This document shows positions 1 through 8,277 of a stretch of 47,043 nt of DNA, piece by piece. Source of the stretch: Alphaproteobacteria bacterium UBA3002 (GTDB lineage: Bacteria > Pseudomonadota > Alphaproteobacteria > Rickettsiales > UBA3002). The notes below the pieces were generated by a model, which saw only the letters and a list, made by a program, of their open reading frames with translations, had not been told where the DNA came from and searched no databases. Every line of letters starts with the position of its first letter. Within the stretch, counting starts at the first letter, position 1. Made by a program: the position numbers and the translations under genes. Location of the stretch: positions 1-47,043 of the forward strand of contig DDZS01000078.1 of the NCBI GenBank assembly GCA_002346425.1, read 5' to 3'.

Positions 1-342
1 GGTAACGGTAAACGCTTCCTGGCCCAAATTGATGAGAAGCACGCCAATCTCTCCCCGATAGTCAGCATCGATGGTGCCCGGGCTGTTGACCAAGCTAATG
101 CCATGCTTCAACGCTAATCCTGAGCGTGGACGGATTTGGGCTTCATAGCCTTTGGGCAGCGCGATGGATAACCCGGTTGGAATCAGCTTGCGCTCTAACG
201 GTTGCAATATGATGTCTTCGGAAATGGCCGCAACCAAATCCATGCCAGCACTGTCTTCTGTCGCATAGGCTGGAAGCGGTAAATCGGCGGCATGCGGCGC
301 TTGCAAAACGGGGATATTGGTCACGACATTAACTCCAGACAT
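1..342 (-). CDS. dut: dUTP pyrophosphatase (dUTPase), 3' end outside window
   Basis: Hydrolyses dUTP to dUMP and pyrophosphate, keeping uracil out of DNA and supplying dUMP for thymidylate synthesis; works as a cytoplasmic homotrimer. Translating the minus strand from the ATG at 342 gives 114 codons without a stop. It contains the ordered dUTPase motifs: 1 (SAGMDLVAA), 2 (RPRSGLALKHGI) and 3 (NSPGTIDADYRGEIG, with the catalytic Asp). Roughly the last quarter, including the Gly-rich C-terminal motif, lies beyond base 1. The start overlaps the end of coaBC by 22 bases, so the two are likely co-transcribed and translationally coupled; coaBC-dut adjacency is common in bacteria. A shorter start inside coaBC is possible, but the family usually has a short N-terminal extension like this one. 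Confidence 0.93.
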   Translation of the reverse strand, partial: MSGVNVVTNIPVLQAPHAADLPLPAYATEDSAGMDLVAAISEDIILQPLERKLIPTGLSIALPKGYEAQIRPRSGLALKHGISLVNSPGTIDADYRGEIGVLLINLGQEAFTVT

Positions 343-1514
343 TTACGAATAATTACCGCAGATATATGTGTTTTTGAAGCAATTGCAACCGGTTCACATG
401 CTTGCGGTGTACAAAGATGGACTGTGTTTTCATCTTCACCAAAGACCTTGCCGTGAGAAACATCATTCGCAACAATCAGATCGCACTTTTTCGTGCGGCA
501 TTTTGCCATGGCATGTTCAGTCACCTGTTCGGTTTCTGCGGCAAAGCCGACAAGTAATTCCGGGCGGGTAGTATGATGGCCAAGCAGATGCAGAATATCT
601 GGGGTTTCTTTCCATTGCGGGGCGAAGGCTTCATTTGCTTTTTTCTGTTTTTGCGCAGCGGGAGAGGTCGCCTGCCAATCGCTGACGGCGGCGGCGCAGA
701 AGGCCATATCAATAGGCAAAAGCGAGGTGACGGCCTCAGCCATCTCAGTCGCGCTTGTGACGTCGATACGCGTTACCCCTAAGGGGCGTGGTAAAGAAGT
801 GGGGCCGCTGACCAAGGTAACTTGCGCACCGCAGCTTGCTAAGATGGTGGCCAACGCATATCCCTGTTTGCCCGAAGAATGATTGCTAAGATAACGTACG
901 GGATCGATCGCCTCTCGCGTAGGGCCGGCGGTTACTAAAATACGTTTTCCTTGTAGGCTATTTGGATCAATCTGCACTGCGCGCATCGCTGATTGGGCCA
1001 TGATCAGATCGTACAATTGAGTGGGTTCGGCAAAGCGTCCATCGCCAATTTCCCCGCAAGCCATGCTTCCCGCATCGCCATACACTAGGATAGCTCCGCG
1101 GTCTTTGAGCATTTGAATATTGGACTGCGTGGCCGGATGCGCGAGCATCGCGGGGTTCATGGCAGGCGCGATGATCAGCGATTGAGTCGCAGCCAGCAGT
1201 GTCGTGCTTGCTAAATCATCGGCACGCCCGGTTGCCAATTTTGCGATAAAATCCGCACTCGCCGGGGCAACGAGAATATGATCCGCTTCCCGCGTAAGTC
1301 GAATATGGCCCATTTCGGTTTCATCTTTCAGCGACCATAAATCGGTATAACAACGGCGCCCGGTAAGCGCGGATACAGCTAATGGAGTAATGAATTGCTG
1401 TGCTGCGGCAGTTAAAATGACATCGACTTCTGCGCCTTGTTTCACTAATAGCCGACATAGCTCTAAAGCCTTGTAGGCGGCGATGCTGCCTGTGATGACC
1501 AACAAAGTTTTCAT
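321..1514 (-). CDS. coaBC: Bifunctional phosphopantothenoylcysteine decarboxylase / phosphopantothenate-cysteine ligase
   Basis: Two consecutive steps of coenzyme A synthesis: the C-terminal CoaB domain joins cysteine to 4'-phosphopantothenate using CTP, and the N-terminal flavin (FMN) CoaC domain decarboxylates the product to 4'-phosphopantetheine. The 397-aa length is normal. The CoaC half shows the flavoprotein start (LLVITGSIAAYKA), His70, the PAMN motif (117-120) and the substrate-lid Cys153 in ACGEIGDGR. The CoaB half begins near residue 190 with ILVTAGPTREAIDPVR and a Rossmann-like fold. It overlaps dut downstream by 22 bases. No unusual residues were seen. Confidence 0.96.
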   Translation of the reverse strand: MKTLLVITGSIAAYKALELCRLLVKQGAEVDVILTAAAQQFITPLAVSALTGRRCYTDLWSLKDETEMGHIRLTREADHILVAPASADFIAKLATGRADDLASTTLLAATQSLIIAPAMNPAMLAHPATQSNIQMLKDRGAILVYGDAGSMACGEIGDGRFAEPTQLYDLIMAQSAMRAVQIDPNSLQGKRILVTAGPTREAIDPVRYLSNHSSGKQGYALATILASCGAQVTLVSGPTSLPRPLGVTRIDVTSATEMAEAVTSLLPIDMAFCAAAVSDWQATSPAAQKQKKANEAFAPQWKETPDILHLLGHHTTRPELLVGFAAETEQVTEHAMAKCRTKKCDLIVANDVSHGKVFGEDENTVHLCTPQACEPVAIASKTHISAVIIRKCLELMS

Positions 1515-1559
1515 AAGCGAGAACTTAGTCTTAGCGGCGCGCAGAGTCGAGCAGAAAGC

Positions 1560-1748
1560 TCATTGTTCCTGCTTTTTCAAGACCCATTCCAGCTTTTGTA
1601 CGGCGATGCGCTCTAAGGTTTCTTTGCCTGCGCCCGGGTCGCCGACGATGCTTGCTTCGATGCCTGATGCGGTATCAATCGCGGTAACTTTGACGTAATT
1701 ACCCCGACGAATGAATTCGATGATTACGTCAGATTTAGGCATCGTCAT
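1560..1748 (-). CDS. Small conserved alphaproteobacterial protein (DUF6898-like)
   Basis: A 62-residue protein of unknown function. It starts inside the 3' end of the CorC-like gene (14-base overlap at 1735-1748), so it is probably translated by coupling to that gene. The sequence has a compact beta-rich first half (VIIEFIRRGNYVKVTAID, then TASGIEASIVGDPGAG) and a C-terminal helix (KETLERIAVQKLEWVLKK). I recall similar small proteins in other Alphaproteobacteria under the name DUF6898, but cannot confirm this here. An internal Met at residue 3 is an alternative start. No membrane segment or signal peptide. The coupling and the sensible amino-acid composition argue that it is a real gene. Confidence 0.7.
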   Translation of the reverse strand: MTMPKSDVIIEFIRRGNYVKVTAIDTASGIEASIVGDPGAGKETLERIAVQKLEWVLKKQEQ

Positions 1749-3009
1749 CGGGATCGGCGAGAGACTCGACGATCAGATGGGTAATCTGATTATTAATGCG
1801 CTCGGCGATGATAAAACGTGTCTGATAAAACTCAAATATGGCCCCTTGCTCGGGAATCATCTCCGCTTCATGTAATACCAACCCGGCAACGGTGGTGGCA
1901 TCTTCATCTGGCAGGTTCCAATCCAGATGACGATTCAAATCGCGGATCGTGACTGTACCTTCGACGCGCCAGGCGTTTTCGCCATAGGGAATAATATTGC
2001 TGATTTGCAAATCATCATGTTCGTCATCAATGTCGCCGACGATTTCTTCGATAATATCTTCTAACGTTACAATGCCCAAAAAGGCGCCATATTCATCGAC
2101 TACGAGCGCGAAGTGTTTGCGCTGTTCGCGAAACGCTAGCAACTGGTCATTGAGCGACGTCGTCTCCGGAACAAACCAGGGTTTCGCGGCGGACCGGCGA
2201 ATCATTTCACGCGTAATGCCAATTTTTTGTGAGGTGACGAGGCGTAACACATCTTTCACATGCAAGACGGCAATAATATTATCTGGCGAGTCTTTATAGA
2301 GCGGAATGCGACTATGCACAGATTCAATCGCCTGCTGAATAACCCGATCCGGCTCTTCCGCAATATTGATCGCATAGACGTTTTTGCGATGTGTCATCAC
2401 TTCGCCAATCTCACGGTTGGATAAATCGAGAATACTGCCCAACATGTCGCGATCTTCTTTGACCACATCCCCTTCGTGATGGTGTAATTCGATGGTGCCG
2501 CGAATGGCCTCGGTGGCTGAAGTAAAGGACTGGCCTTCGCGGTGGTCGATGCCGAATAAATCGCACAGGCCTTCGATGATACGCTGAATAACGAAAATCG
2601 CGGGGGCAAAAATTTTCACGCATAGTGATAGCGGGCGGGCTACCATTAGCGATGTTTTTTCAGCGTGATTGATGGCAATGGTTTTCGGCAGAATTTCCGC
2701 GAACACTAAAATCAGCAGTGTCATAAAAATTGTCGCATAAAGCGGCCCGACATCCAGACCGAACCATTCAATCGCCAAAGTGGTCGCCAGCGATGCGGCA
2801 GCGATATTGACCAGATTGTTCCCAAGTAAAATGGTGCCGATTAGCGCTTCTTTGCGTTCCCGCAACACATCGACAATTTTGGCGGTCTTGTTACCCTCTT
2901 TTACCATATGAAATATCCGCGCACGCGAGACCGCAGTTAAGGCCGTTTCGGAACCGGAAAAGAAACCCGAAAAAAGAACCAGTGTCAGAATAATAAGGAT
3001 TTCGATCAT
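1735..3009 (-). CDS. CNNM/CorC (HlyC) family membrane protein with CBS domains
   Basis: 424 aa. The N-terminal DUF21/CNNM membrane domain (about residues 1-190, four hydrophobic segments, beginning IEILIILTLVLFSGFFSGSE) is followed by a CBS pair (about 200-330; MTHRKNVYAI and the VVDEYGAFLGIVTLEDIIEEIVG signature region) and a C-terminal CorC/HlyC transporter-associated domain (about 340-420). CNNM/CorC proteins take part in Mg2+ and Co2+ homeostasis; CBS domains bind adenine nucleotides. The old label hemolysin is historical. The gene sits 39 bases downstream of aroB, the usual alphaproteobacterial order aroK-aroB-corC-like, and overlaps the small gene that follows. Substrate cannot be assigned from sequence. 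Confidence 0.9.
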   Translation of the reverse strand: MIEILIILTLVLFSGFFSGSETALTAVSRARIFHMVKEGNKTAKIVDVLRERKEALIGTILLGNNLVNIAAASLATTLAIEWFGLDVGPLYATIFMTLLILVFAEILPKTIAINHAEKTSLMVARPLSLCVKIFAPAIFVIQRIIEGLCDLFGIDHREGQSFTSATEAIRGTIELHHHEGDVVKEDRDMLGSILDLSNREIGEVMTHRKNVYAINIAEEPDRVIQQAIESVHSRIPLYKDSPDNIIAVLHVKDVLRLVTSQKIGITREMIRRSAAKPWFVPETTSLNDQLLAFREQRKHFALVVDEYGAFLGIVTLEDIIEEIVGDIDDEHDDLQISNIIPYGENAWRVEGTVTIRDLNRHLDWNLPDEDATTVAGLVLHEAEMIPEQGAIFEFYQTRFIIAERINNQITHLIVESLADPDDDA

Positions 3010-3048
3010 GGGCGCACTATAGCGTGATGCCGTGTTTCCTGCTAGTGC

Positions 3049-4173
3049 TTAGTCACGAATACCATCAAAGGCGAGAAGCGTGTCGCGAACCGCGCTTTGC
3101 GCCACATCTTTACGAATGACGGCACGCCCCAGAGCTTCCAGTAGAATGAAAACCCATTTGCCATTTTGATTTTTCTTGTCTGCATGGAAATGTCCTAACA
3201 AGGCAACCACCTGCCAGTCGGCTTTGATATCGGCGGGGCTGACGGGGCATCCGGCGCGTTGTAAATGCGCGCGAATACGCTCGGCCAGGCCCATTTCGCA
3301 CAGGTCTAATTGTTCGGATAAATGCGCCGCCATCACCATGCCGATGCTGACCGCTTCCCCATGCAATAACGTTCCGTCATAGCCCGCTTCGGCCTCCAAT
3401 GCATGCGCAAAGGTGTGGCCCAGATTTAGCAATGCCCGCTTCCCGGATTCGCGCTCATCTTCCGCAACAATTTCGGCCTTGGCAGAGCAGCAATACGCGA
3501 TCACTTCAGCAAGCGTCTCGGGTTTGCGCGCTAGAATCTCGGCTTGATGCGTGTCTAACCACTCGAAAAATTCCGCATCCCCCAATACGCCATATTTTAC
3601 GATTTCACCATAGCCGGCACGTAATTCGCGATCGGGCAATGTTTGCAACGTCATGGTGTCGATTAACACGGCTTTCGGCTGATAAAAGGCACCGACCAGA
3701 TTTTTGCCGACGGATGTGTTTAACCCTGTTTTGCCCCCCACCGAGCTATCGACTTGCGATAACAAGGTCGTCGGAAGTTGGATAAAGGGAATACCGCGCA
3801 ATAAGGTAGCAGCAATAAAGCCTCCCAGATCACCTACGACGCCGCCCCCAAATGTTAGCAAAGTCGTATGACGGTCGGGGTTCAAACGTAAGATAGCTTC
3901 GCAGAGCGCCGCATATGCAGCCAGCGATTTACTAGTTTCGCCAGAAGGAACGGGCACAATATCGTATTTCAGCTGACTCGCAGCCAGGCTTTTTAGCAGG
4001 GTATGTAGATGAGTGTCGATCAACGCTTCATCGATGAGGATTATAACGCGATTGCTTGCCAAATGAGCGAATAAGTGATGGCTGGCTTCACCTAAAACGC
4101 CATGTCCGATCAGAATTGGATAGCTGCGTTCGCCTAGCGCAACCTCAACCGTTTTATGCGACATGCTGCGCAT
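3049..4173 (-). CDS. aroB: 3-dehydroquinate synthase
   Basis: Second step of the shikimate pathway: NAD-dependent conversion of 3-deoxy-arabino-heptulosonate 7-phosphate to 3-dehydroquinate; cytoplasmic, Zn/Co-dependent. The 374-aa protein shows the nucleotide-binding region (FGGGVVGDLGGFIAATLLRG), the substrate region (PTTLLSQVDSSVGGKTG), and the metal-binding Glu and His residues (ERESGKRALLNLGHTFAHALE and LLHGEAVSIGM). It begins inside aroK (overlap 4154-4173), so the two are coupled. A second in-frame ATG at 4164 is equally possible and would shorten the protein by three residues. Confidence 0.96.
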   Translation of the reverse strand: MRSMSHKTVEVALGERSYPILIGHGVLGEASHHLFAHLASNRVIILIDEALIDTHLHTLLKSLAASQLKYDIVPVPSGETSKSLAAYAALCEAILRLNPDRHTTLLTFGGGVVGDLGGFIAATLLRGIPFIQLPTTLLSQVDSSVGGKTGLNTSVGKNLVGAFYQPKAVLIDTMTLQTLPDRELRAGYGEIVKYGVLGDAEFFEWLDTHQAEILARKPETLAEVIAYCCSAKAEIVAEDERESGKRALLNLGHTFAHALEAEAGYDGTLLHGEAVSIGMVMAAHLSEQLDLCEMGLAERIRAHLQRAGCPVSPADIKADWQVVALLGHFHADKKNQNGKWVFILLEALGRAVIRKDVAQSAVRDTLLAFDGIRD

Positions 4174-4726
4174 CTCCTTGCTCGTTTAAACGGTGAATCA
4201 CTTTTTCGACCACCGACTCATGCTGCTCGTCACTGGTGTGAATGCACATGTCGGCTTCTTGATACACCGGGTAACGCTTCGCGATTAAATCTGATAAAAT
4301 TTCGCGTTTGTCACCATGTTCTAACAATGGGCGATGGCTGCGCTTTTCAACACGCTCCACTAAGATATCTAAATCGGCGTGCAGCCAGATGCTGAGCGCG
4401 TGTTCTTTAATTTTTTCCCGAATATGATCTTGCATCCACGCGCCGCCACCCGTTGCGAGTACGAGGTTTTTATGTTCCAAAAGTCGGAAAATCACGCGCT
4501 GCTCTAAATCGCGAAAAATAGGTTCACCGTGAATCGAAAAAATATCTGAAATAGAGCAGCCAGCGGAGCGTTCGATTTCATCATCTGAATCGACAAAATC
4601 GCGCTCAATCACTTTAGCGAGTCGGCGTCCGATGGTCGATTTGCCTGCCCCCATCAACCCAATCAATACGATCGGCCGATCAATCTTCGCCGTCAATGTG
4701 GCCGCTATGGGCAATTCGTCTTGCAT
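4154..4726 (-). CDS. aroK: Shikimate kinase
   Basis: Phosphorylates shikimate to shikimate 3-phosphate with ATP. The frame shows the P-loop GLMGAGKST, the Mg/shikimate-binding DSDDEIE, the GGGAW motif and the LID-region Arg of SHRPLL. The frame stays open upstream to 4813. I chose the ATG at 4726 (190 aa) because family members begin shortly before the RPIVLIGLMGAGKS strand and the extra 29 residues (Cys/Trp-rich) do not look coding. Starts at 4804, preceded directly by GGAAGG, and 4813 remain possible, so the start is uncertain. First gene of the aroK-aroB-corC-like run; its promoter should lie in the AT-rich stretch 4730-4900. Confidence 0.93.
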   Translation of the reverse strand: MQDELPIAATLTAKIDRPIVLIGLMGAGKSTIGRRLAKVIERDFVDSDDEIERSAGCSISDIFSIHGEPIFRDLEQRVIFRLLEHKNLVLATGGGAWMQDHIREKIKEHALSIWLHADLDILVERVEKRSHRPLLEHGDKREILSDLIAKRYPVYQEADMCIHTSDEQHESVVEKVIHRLNEQGDAQHVA

Positions 4727-4931
4727 CTGCTTTATATGGCATATCATGCGAAAAATGCAATTACCCGGCCAGTCTTTTTTGAATGTTGTGGCTGAGTGAT
4801 TCATCCTTCCCATATAATAACACGCAGAAATATAGTGATATATATAACGGAAGCAAAGTAAAAAGCACTTACAAACAAAGTAAATAGTTCAATCGATCGA
4901 CCGAATTTCCTGAATTACATCTGCGATTAAA

Positions 4932-4957
4932 CATTCGACATCGAATGGTGTCGACAC
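4932..4957. promoter_or_regulatory. Two abutting perfect palindromes in a gene-poor AT-rich stretch
   Basis: Bases 4932-4947 read CATTCGA-CA-TCGAATG, a perfect 7+2+7 inverted repeat, and 4948-4957 read GTGTCGACAC, a perfect 10-base palindrome; a TCGATCGA lies 35-40 bases to the left. The stretch 4727-5031 between aroK and the tRNA-Ser fragment otherwise holds no convincing gene (a 66-codon minus-strand frame looks spurious). Such paired palindromes resemble operators for dimeric regulators and could control aroK or the tRNA. No regulator is identified, and chance occurrence of short palindromes cannot be excluded. Confidence 0.3.
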
Positions 4958-5031
4958 AGCATCGCTTTATAAGAAAACACAAAAAGCGTGCGCTTTGCTT
5001 TTTCCTCTGATACATGCCCATACTTAAGAAT

Positions 5032-5061
5032 GGGCAGGTGGCCGAGTGGTCGAAGGCGCAC
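5032..5061 (+). pseudogene. Truncated 5' copy of tRNA-Ser
   Basis: Thirty bases identical to the first 30 bases of the intact tRNA-Ser 115 bases downstream: acceptor 5' strand, D arm, and the start of the anticodon stem. After the bases GGCGCAC the copy diverges into a short hairpin (CAAAGC-GGA-GCTTTG). The similarity also extends about 50 bases upstream: the AAAAAGCGTGCGCTTT block recurs at 4981 and 5095 and a CTGATACATGCC block follows each. It looks like a partial tandem duplication of leader plus 5' half of the tRNA gene. It cannot fold as a tRNA (no T arm, no 3' acceptor strand). Confidence 0.8.
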
Positions 5062-5146
5062 TGAAGCAAAGCGGAGCTTTGTTCGGAAATTATAAAAAAG
5101 CGTGCGCTTTACTACGACCCCTGATACATGCCGTGCTTAAAAGAAT

Positions 5147-5236
5147 GGGCAGGTGGCCGAGTGGTCGAAGGCGCACGCCTGGAACGCGTGTAGGCGGGCA
5201 ACCGTCTCGAGGGTTCGAATCCCTCCCTGTCCGCCA
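5147..5236 (+). tRNA. tRNA-Ser (anticodon GGA)
   Basis: Ninety-base class II tRNA. Acceptor GGGCAGG pairs with CCTGTCC (one G-T), discriminator G, encoded CCA. Anticodon stem CACGC/GCGTG encloses the loop CTGGAAC, giving anticodon GGA (UCC/UCU codons). A long variable arm follows, then the T arm with GGTTCGAATCC. It lies 17 bases from the end of the convergent YnfA-like gene. Confidence 0.97.
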
Positions 5237-5253
5237 TGGTTTCCCAAAATATG

Positions 5254-5580
5254 CTAGCTTCTCGGACCGTATATAATTGCCGCGGCACCGCTCAGGCAAA
5301 GGATCGCTCCTACAATATCCCACTTATCGGGTTTTGCATGTTCTATGACCCACATCCACACGAGTGCGCTGATGATGTAAATCCCTCCATAGGCTGCGTA
5401 TGCGCGCGAAGCAAAAGTTGTATCTACCTTGGTTAAGCACCAAGCAAACGCTAGGAGGAAAGCGGTGCCAGGCAGTAACCACCATACAGGTTTTTGAAGC
5501 CTAAACACGGACCAAAAAGCAAAGCACCCAGCGATTTCCAGAAAAGCAGCAAAGAAATATACGCTTAGGGTATAAAGCAT
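5254..5580 (-). CDS. YnfA/UPF0060 family small membrane protein
   Basis: A 108-aa protein with four predicted membrane helices (about residues 3-22, 31-47, 58-78 and 88-105), the length and pattern of the YnfA family, a relative of small multidrug resistance pumps. Characteristic features are the early membrane Glu (FFAAFLEIAGC), the Trp-rich KPVWWLLPG, and RAYAAYGGIYI. Function and substrate of this family are not well settled; efflux has been proposed for enterobacterial YnfA. It follows the phytochrome gene on the same strand (12 bases downstream) and may be read from the same transcript. Its 3' end faces tRNA-Ser. Confidence 0.88.
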   Translation of the reverse strand: MLYTLSVYFFAAFLEIAGCFAFWSVFRLQKPVWWLLPGTAFLLAFAWCLTKVDTTFASRAYAAYGGIYIISALVWMWVIEHAKPDKWDIVGAILCLSGAAAIIYGPRS

Positions 5581-5592
5581 ATCTCTACAGAT

Positions 5593-8277
5593 TTACTCGG
5601 TATATTGCACAAGCAGGCTTTCCAAATGATGCGGGTCGAAAGGTTTGGAAATATAGTCGTCCATACCGGCATCCAGACATTTTTGTTTGTCGCCGGTTAA
5701 GGCATGGGCCGTCATGCCGATGATTTTGATCGGAGGAAACTCGCCGGCTTCTTGGCGTTTCTTAATAAGCTTGGTTGCCGTATAACCATCCATCTCAGGC
5801 ATCTGCACGTCCATTAAGATGACATCGAACGCTTCTTTTTCCATAAGGCGGATTGCTTCTTTGCCGTTATTCGCAACGGTAACATCATATCCCATATTCT
5901 GGAGTAGCGTCAGCGCGACCACGATATTCCCTTGATAATCCTCGGCCAGTAACACCCGCTTTTTTTGATGCCCAACTGGGCGTAGCGCCGATTCATCATT
6001 TTTTGAATGTAATGGCTGCGTCGGTTCCGGGCGAATGTCTGAAGGGGTGTAGGGAAGTTTGACAATGAATTTGCTGCCCATGCCTTCCTGACTACGTGCC
6101 GTGATATGGCCGCCCATCAGTTCAACCAAACTACGCGTGATGGCGAGGCCCAAGCCGGAACCACCGTAACGGCGCGAAATACTGGTATCGGCTTGCACGA
6201 ATTTATCGAAGATTTTCTCAAGTTGTTGAGGCGCAATACCAATCCCTGTATCGGAGACCTCAAATATGAGATACGTCTCTTCCGCAATGGTTTCGAAATC
6301 TACGACCAGATTGACGAAGCCACGTTCGGTAAATTTGATGGCGTTATTTACCAGATTCAATAACACCTGCTTAACGCGCATCGCGTCGATCACACAATAG
6401 AGATCTTCGCGATTCGGGCAGCGTATATTAAATTGCACGCCCTTTTCTTCGGCACGCACATGCATCAGCGAACGCACTTCTTCGATCAGCTCGGCAAGAT
6501 TACAATCGACCTCTTCCAGGCCCATTTCCTTGGCTTCGATTTTATCGATATCGAGCAGGTCGTTGATCAGTTGGAGTAACGAATTACTGCTAAGCCGTAG
6601 GGTATGGATGAATTCTTGCTGTTCCGTGGTCAGACTATTGTCGCGGTCGAGAATATTGACGATACCGATAATCGCATTCATCGGCGTGCGTAACTCATGG
6701 CTCATACTCGCTAAAAATTCACTTTTGGCGGCGTTAGCAAAATCGGCGAGGAGTTTTTCATTTTCCAGCATGATCTGCACGACATTCTGTGCTGTTTCAA
6801 TATCCTCACGCCCCCAAGGGGTGCTGCGGTTCTGCACCGTTTCCTTCCATAGCGCAAAGGAACTACGTGGCATTAAGCGATATCCGGCTTTGGTCTCTTC
6901 GGCGCTTTTCTCCGGTTTGCCCGCCCATTTGACTTGCTGCACCACGCTATCGCGGAACCAGATCATATAATCGGATTTTACGCGGCTAAGCGGACAGGCC
7001 AAAAGCCCGCCTTTGATATGACGCAGCGCCGCATTATTTTCAAAAAAGCGTTCCGCTTCATTAGTATTAAAAATCTCATTAGGGCTGGTGTTGTGTACCC
7101 ATTCGATCAGATTTGCGATAGCATCTTTGTCCGGGGTGCTGCCAAATTGATAGATTTGCCCCTGCGTACGAATGGCAAGGCCATCGGCTTTCACCGCATC
7201 CATCGCCAATTCGTGTTTTTCTTCTAAAATTTGATCGAGAGAAAATTTCGGTTCTAATACCGCGCTTAAACGTTCCAAAATCAGTTTGCGACGCTCACGC
7301 TCCGACATGTCGACCATTTCTTCCATGCTCGATAATTGGGCAGAAAACATATGGCCCATAATCTCAGCAATCATACGAATGCGATACGGCACGTGATAGG
7401 CATCGTTATGATGACACGCGATCAAGCCCCACATTTTACCATCTTGCATGATGGTAATCGACATGGATGCTTTGACATTCATGTTGTCGAGATATTGTAG
7501 GTGGATGGGAGAAACACTGCGTAGCACAGAATGCGTCATATCGGTCGGTTGCTGCGTTACCGGATGCAGTTCAGGAACGATGGGCACCGCGGCATAGCGA
7601 ATATCGGTAATTTGCCGGACATAATTTTTCTGATATAATATACGCGCTTGCTGCGGGATGTCGGATGCCGGGAAATACATGCCCATATAGCTGGTCATAT
7701 AATCAGCACGTGCCTCGGCGATAATCTGGCCGTTCCAATCCTGGTCGAATTTGTATAATTTAACACGGTCAAACTGAGTCACTTCGCGAATTTTCGCGGT
7801 GATAAATTCATATAAATCCTGAGGGGATTGGTTAGCGCGCATGCCTACGGCAAACGCACGCAATTCATCATAATAAAAATCGCGCTCTGGGGCTAACATG
7901 TCATTGATGATTTCCATCTCTATGATGATGGAATCACCCCATCGATGTGCCACCACATCGAAAGCTTGCCCGTTCAATTCCAGCATGGTCGACTGCGTTG
8001 GTTGCAACCGACGTTCCGAAATAATATGTTTGATGGTATCAACTTGATCGGCGCCCAGAAAGTCCGTCAGCGCTTTACCGAGTAAATTCTCGGGCCCTTG
8101 ACCCAGCCAATTTTGGGTATTTGCTGACACTTGTTCAATAGTATAATGGCTATCAACCACAAATAACATGCCATAGGGCTGAATCGAGCCGGGAATGTGA
8201 ATCGGCTCCTGCGCGCAGTTTTCTAAAGCCACTTCCAGTTCGGCTTCGCTTAACTCTTTTCGGGGGGTTAACTGCAT
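5593..8277 (-). CDS. bphP: Bacteriophytochrome hybrid histidine kinase (PAS-GAF-PHY-HisKA-HATPase-REC)
   Basis: Red/far-red light sensor kinase of 894 aa. The photosensory module begins with the biliverdin-attachment Cys (C21 in ENCAQEPIHIPGSIQPYG), then a GAF domain with PASDIPQQAR and the chromophore-pocket histidines (SPIHLQYL and WGLIACHH), then a PHY domain with the tongue motif PRSSF. The output comprises an H-box (SHELRTPMNAIIG), N-box, G-boxes (DTGIGI, GGSGLGLA) and a C-terminal receiver with phospho-Asp in ILMDVQMPEMDG and conserved Lys in SKPF. The frame stays open 53 codons further upstream, but that part lies inside the heme oxygenase gene and the Met at 8277 places the Cys where the family has it. 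It overlaps bphO by 10 bases, so both are co-translated. No separate response regulator or HPt is present nearby. Confidence 0.95.
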   Translation of the reverse strand: MQLTPRKELSEAELEVALENCAQEPIHIPGSIQPYGMLFVVDSHYTIEQVSANTQNWLGQGPENLLGKALTDFLGADQVDTIKHIISERRLQPTQSTMLELNGQAFDVVAHRWGDSIIIEMEIINDMLAPERDFYYDELRAFAVGMRANQSPQDLYEFITAKIREVTQFDRVKLYKFDQDWNGQIIAEARADYMTSYMGMYFPASDIPQQARILYQKNYVRQITDIRYAAVPIVPELHPVTQQPTDMTHSVLRSVSPIHLQYLDNMNVKASMSITIMQDGKMWGLIACHHNDAYHVPYRIRMIAEIMGHMFSAQLSSMEEMVDMSERERRKLILERLSAVLEPKFSLDQILEEKHELAMDAVKADGLAIRTQGQIYQFGSTPDKDAIANLIEWVHNTSPNEIFNTNEAERFFENNAALRHIKGGLLACPLSRVKSDYMIWFRDSVVQQVKWAGKPEKSAEETKAGYRLMPRSSFALWKETVQNRSTPWGREDIETAQNVVQIMLENEKLLADFANAAKSEFLASMSHELRTPMNAIIGIVNILDRDNSLTTEQQEFIHTLRLSSNSLLQLINDLLDIDKIEAKEMGLEEVDCNLAELIEEVRSLMHVRAEEKGVQFNIRCPNREDLYCVIDAMRVKQVLLNLVNNAIKFTERGFVNLVVDFETIAEETYLIFEVSDTGIGIAPQQLEKIFDKFVQADTSISRRYGGSGLGLAITRSLVELMGGHITARSQEGMGSKFIVKLPYTPSDIRPEPTQPLHSKNDESALRPVGHQKKRVLLAEDYQGNIVVALTLLQNMGYDVTVANNGKEAIRLMEKEAFDVILMDVQMPEMDGYTATKLIKKRQEAGEFPPIKIIGMTAHALTGDKQKCLDAGMDDYISKPFDPHHLESLLVQYTE

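Noticed and set aside
4981..5005. Hairpin AAAAAGC...GCTTTTT as an intrinsic terminator
   Set aside because: The stem is short, AT-rich and partly repeated before the intact tRNA, so it looks like part of the duplicated tRNA leader rather than a terminator.
4869..5069. A 66-codon minus-strand frame between aroK and tRNA-Ser
   Set aside because: Cys/Arg-rich composition, no ribosome-binding site, and it covers the palindromes and the tRNA fragment.
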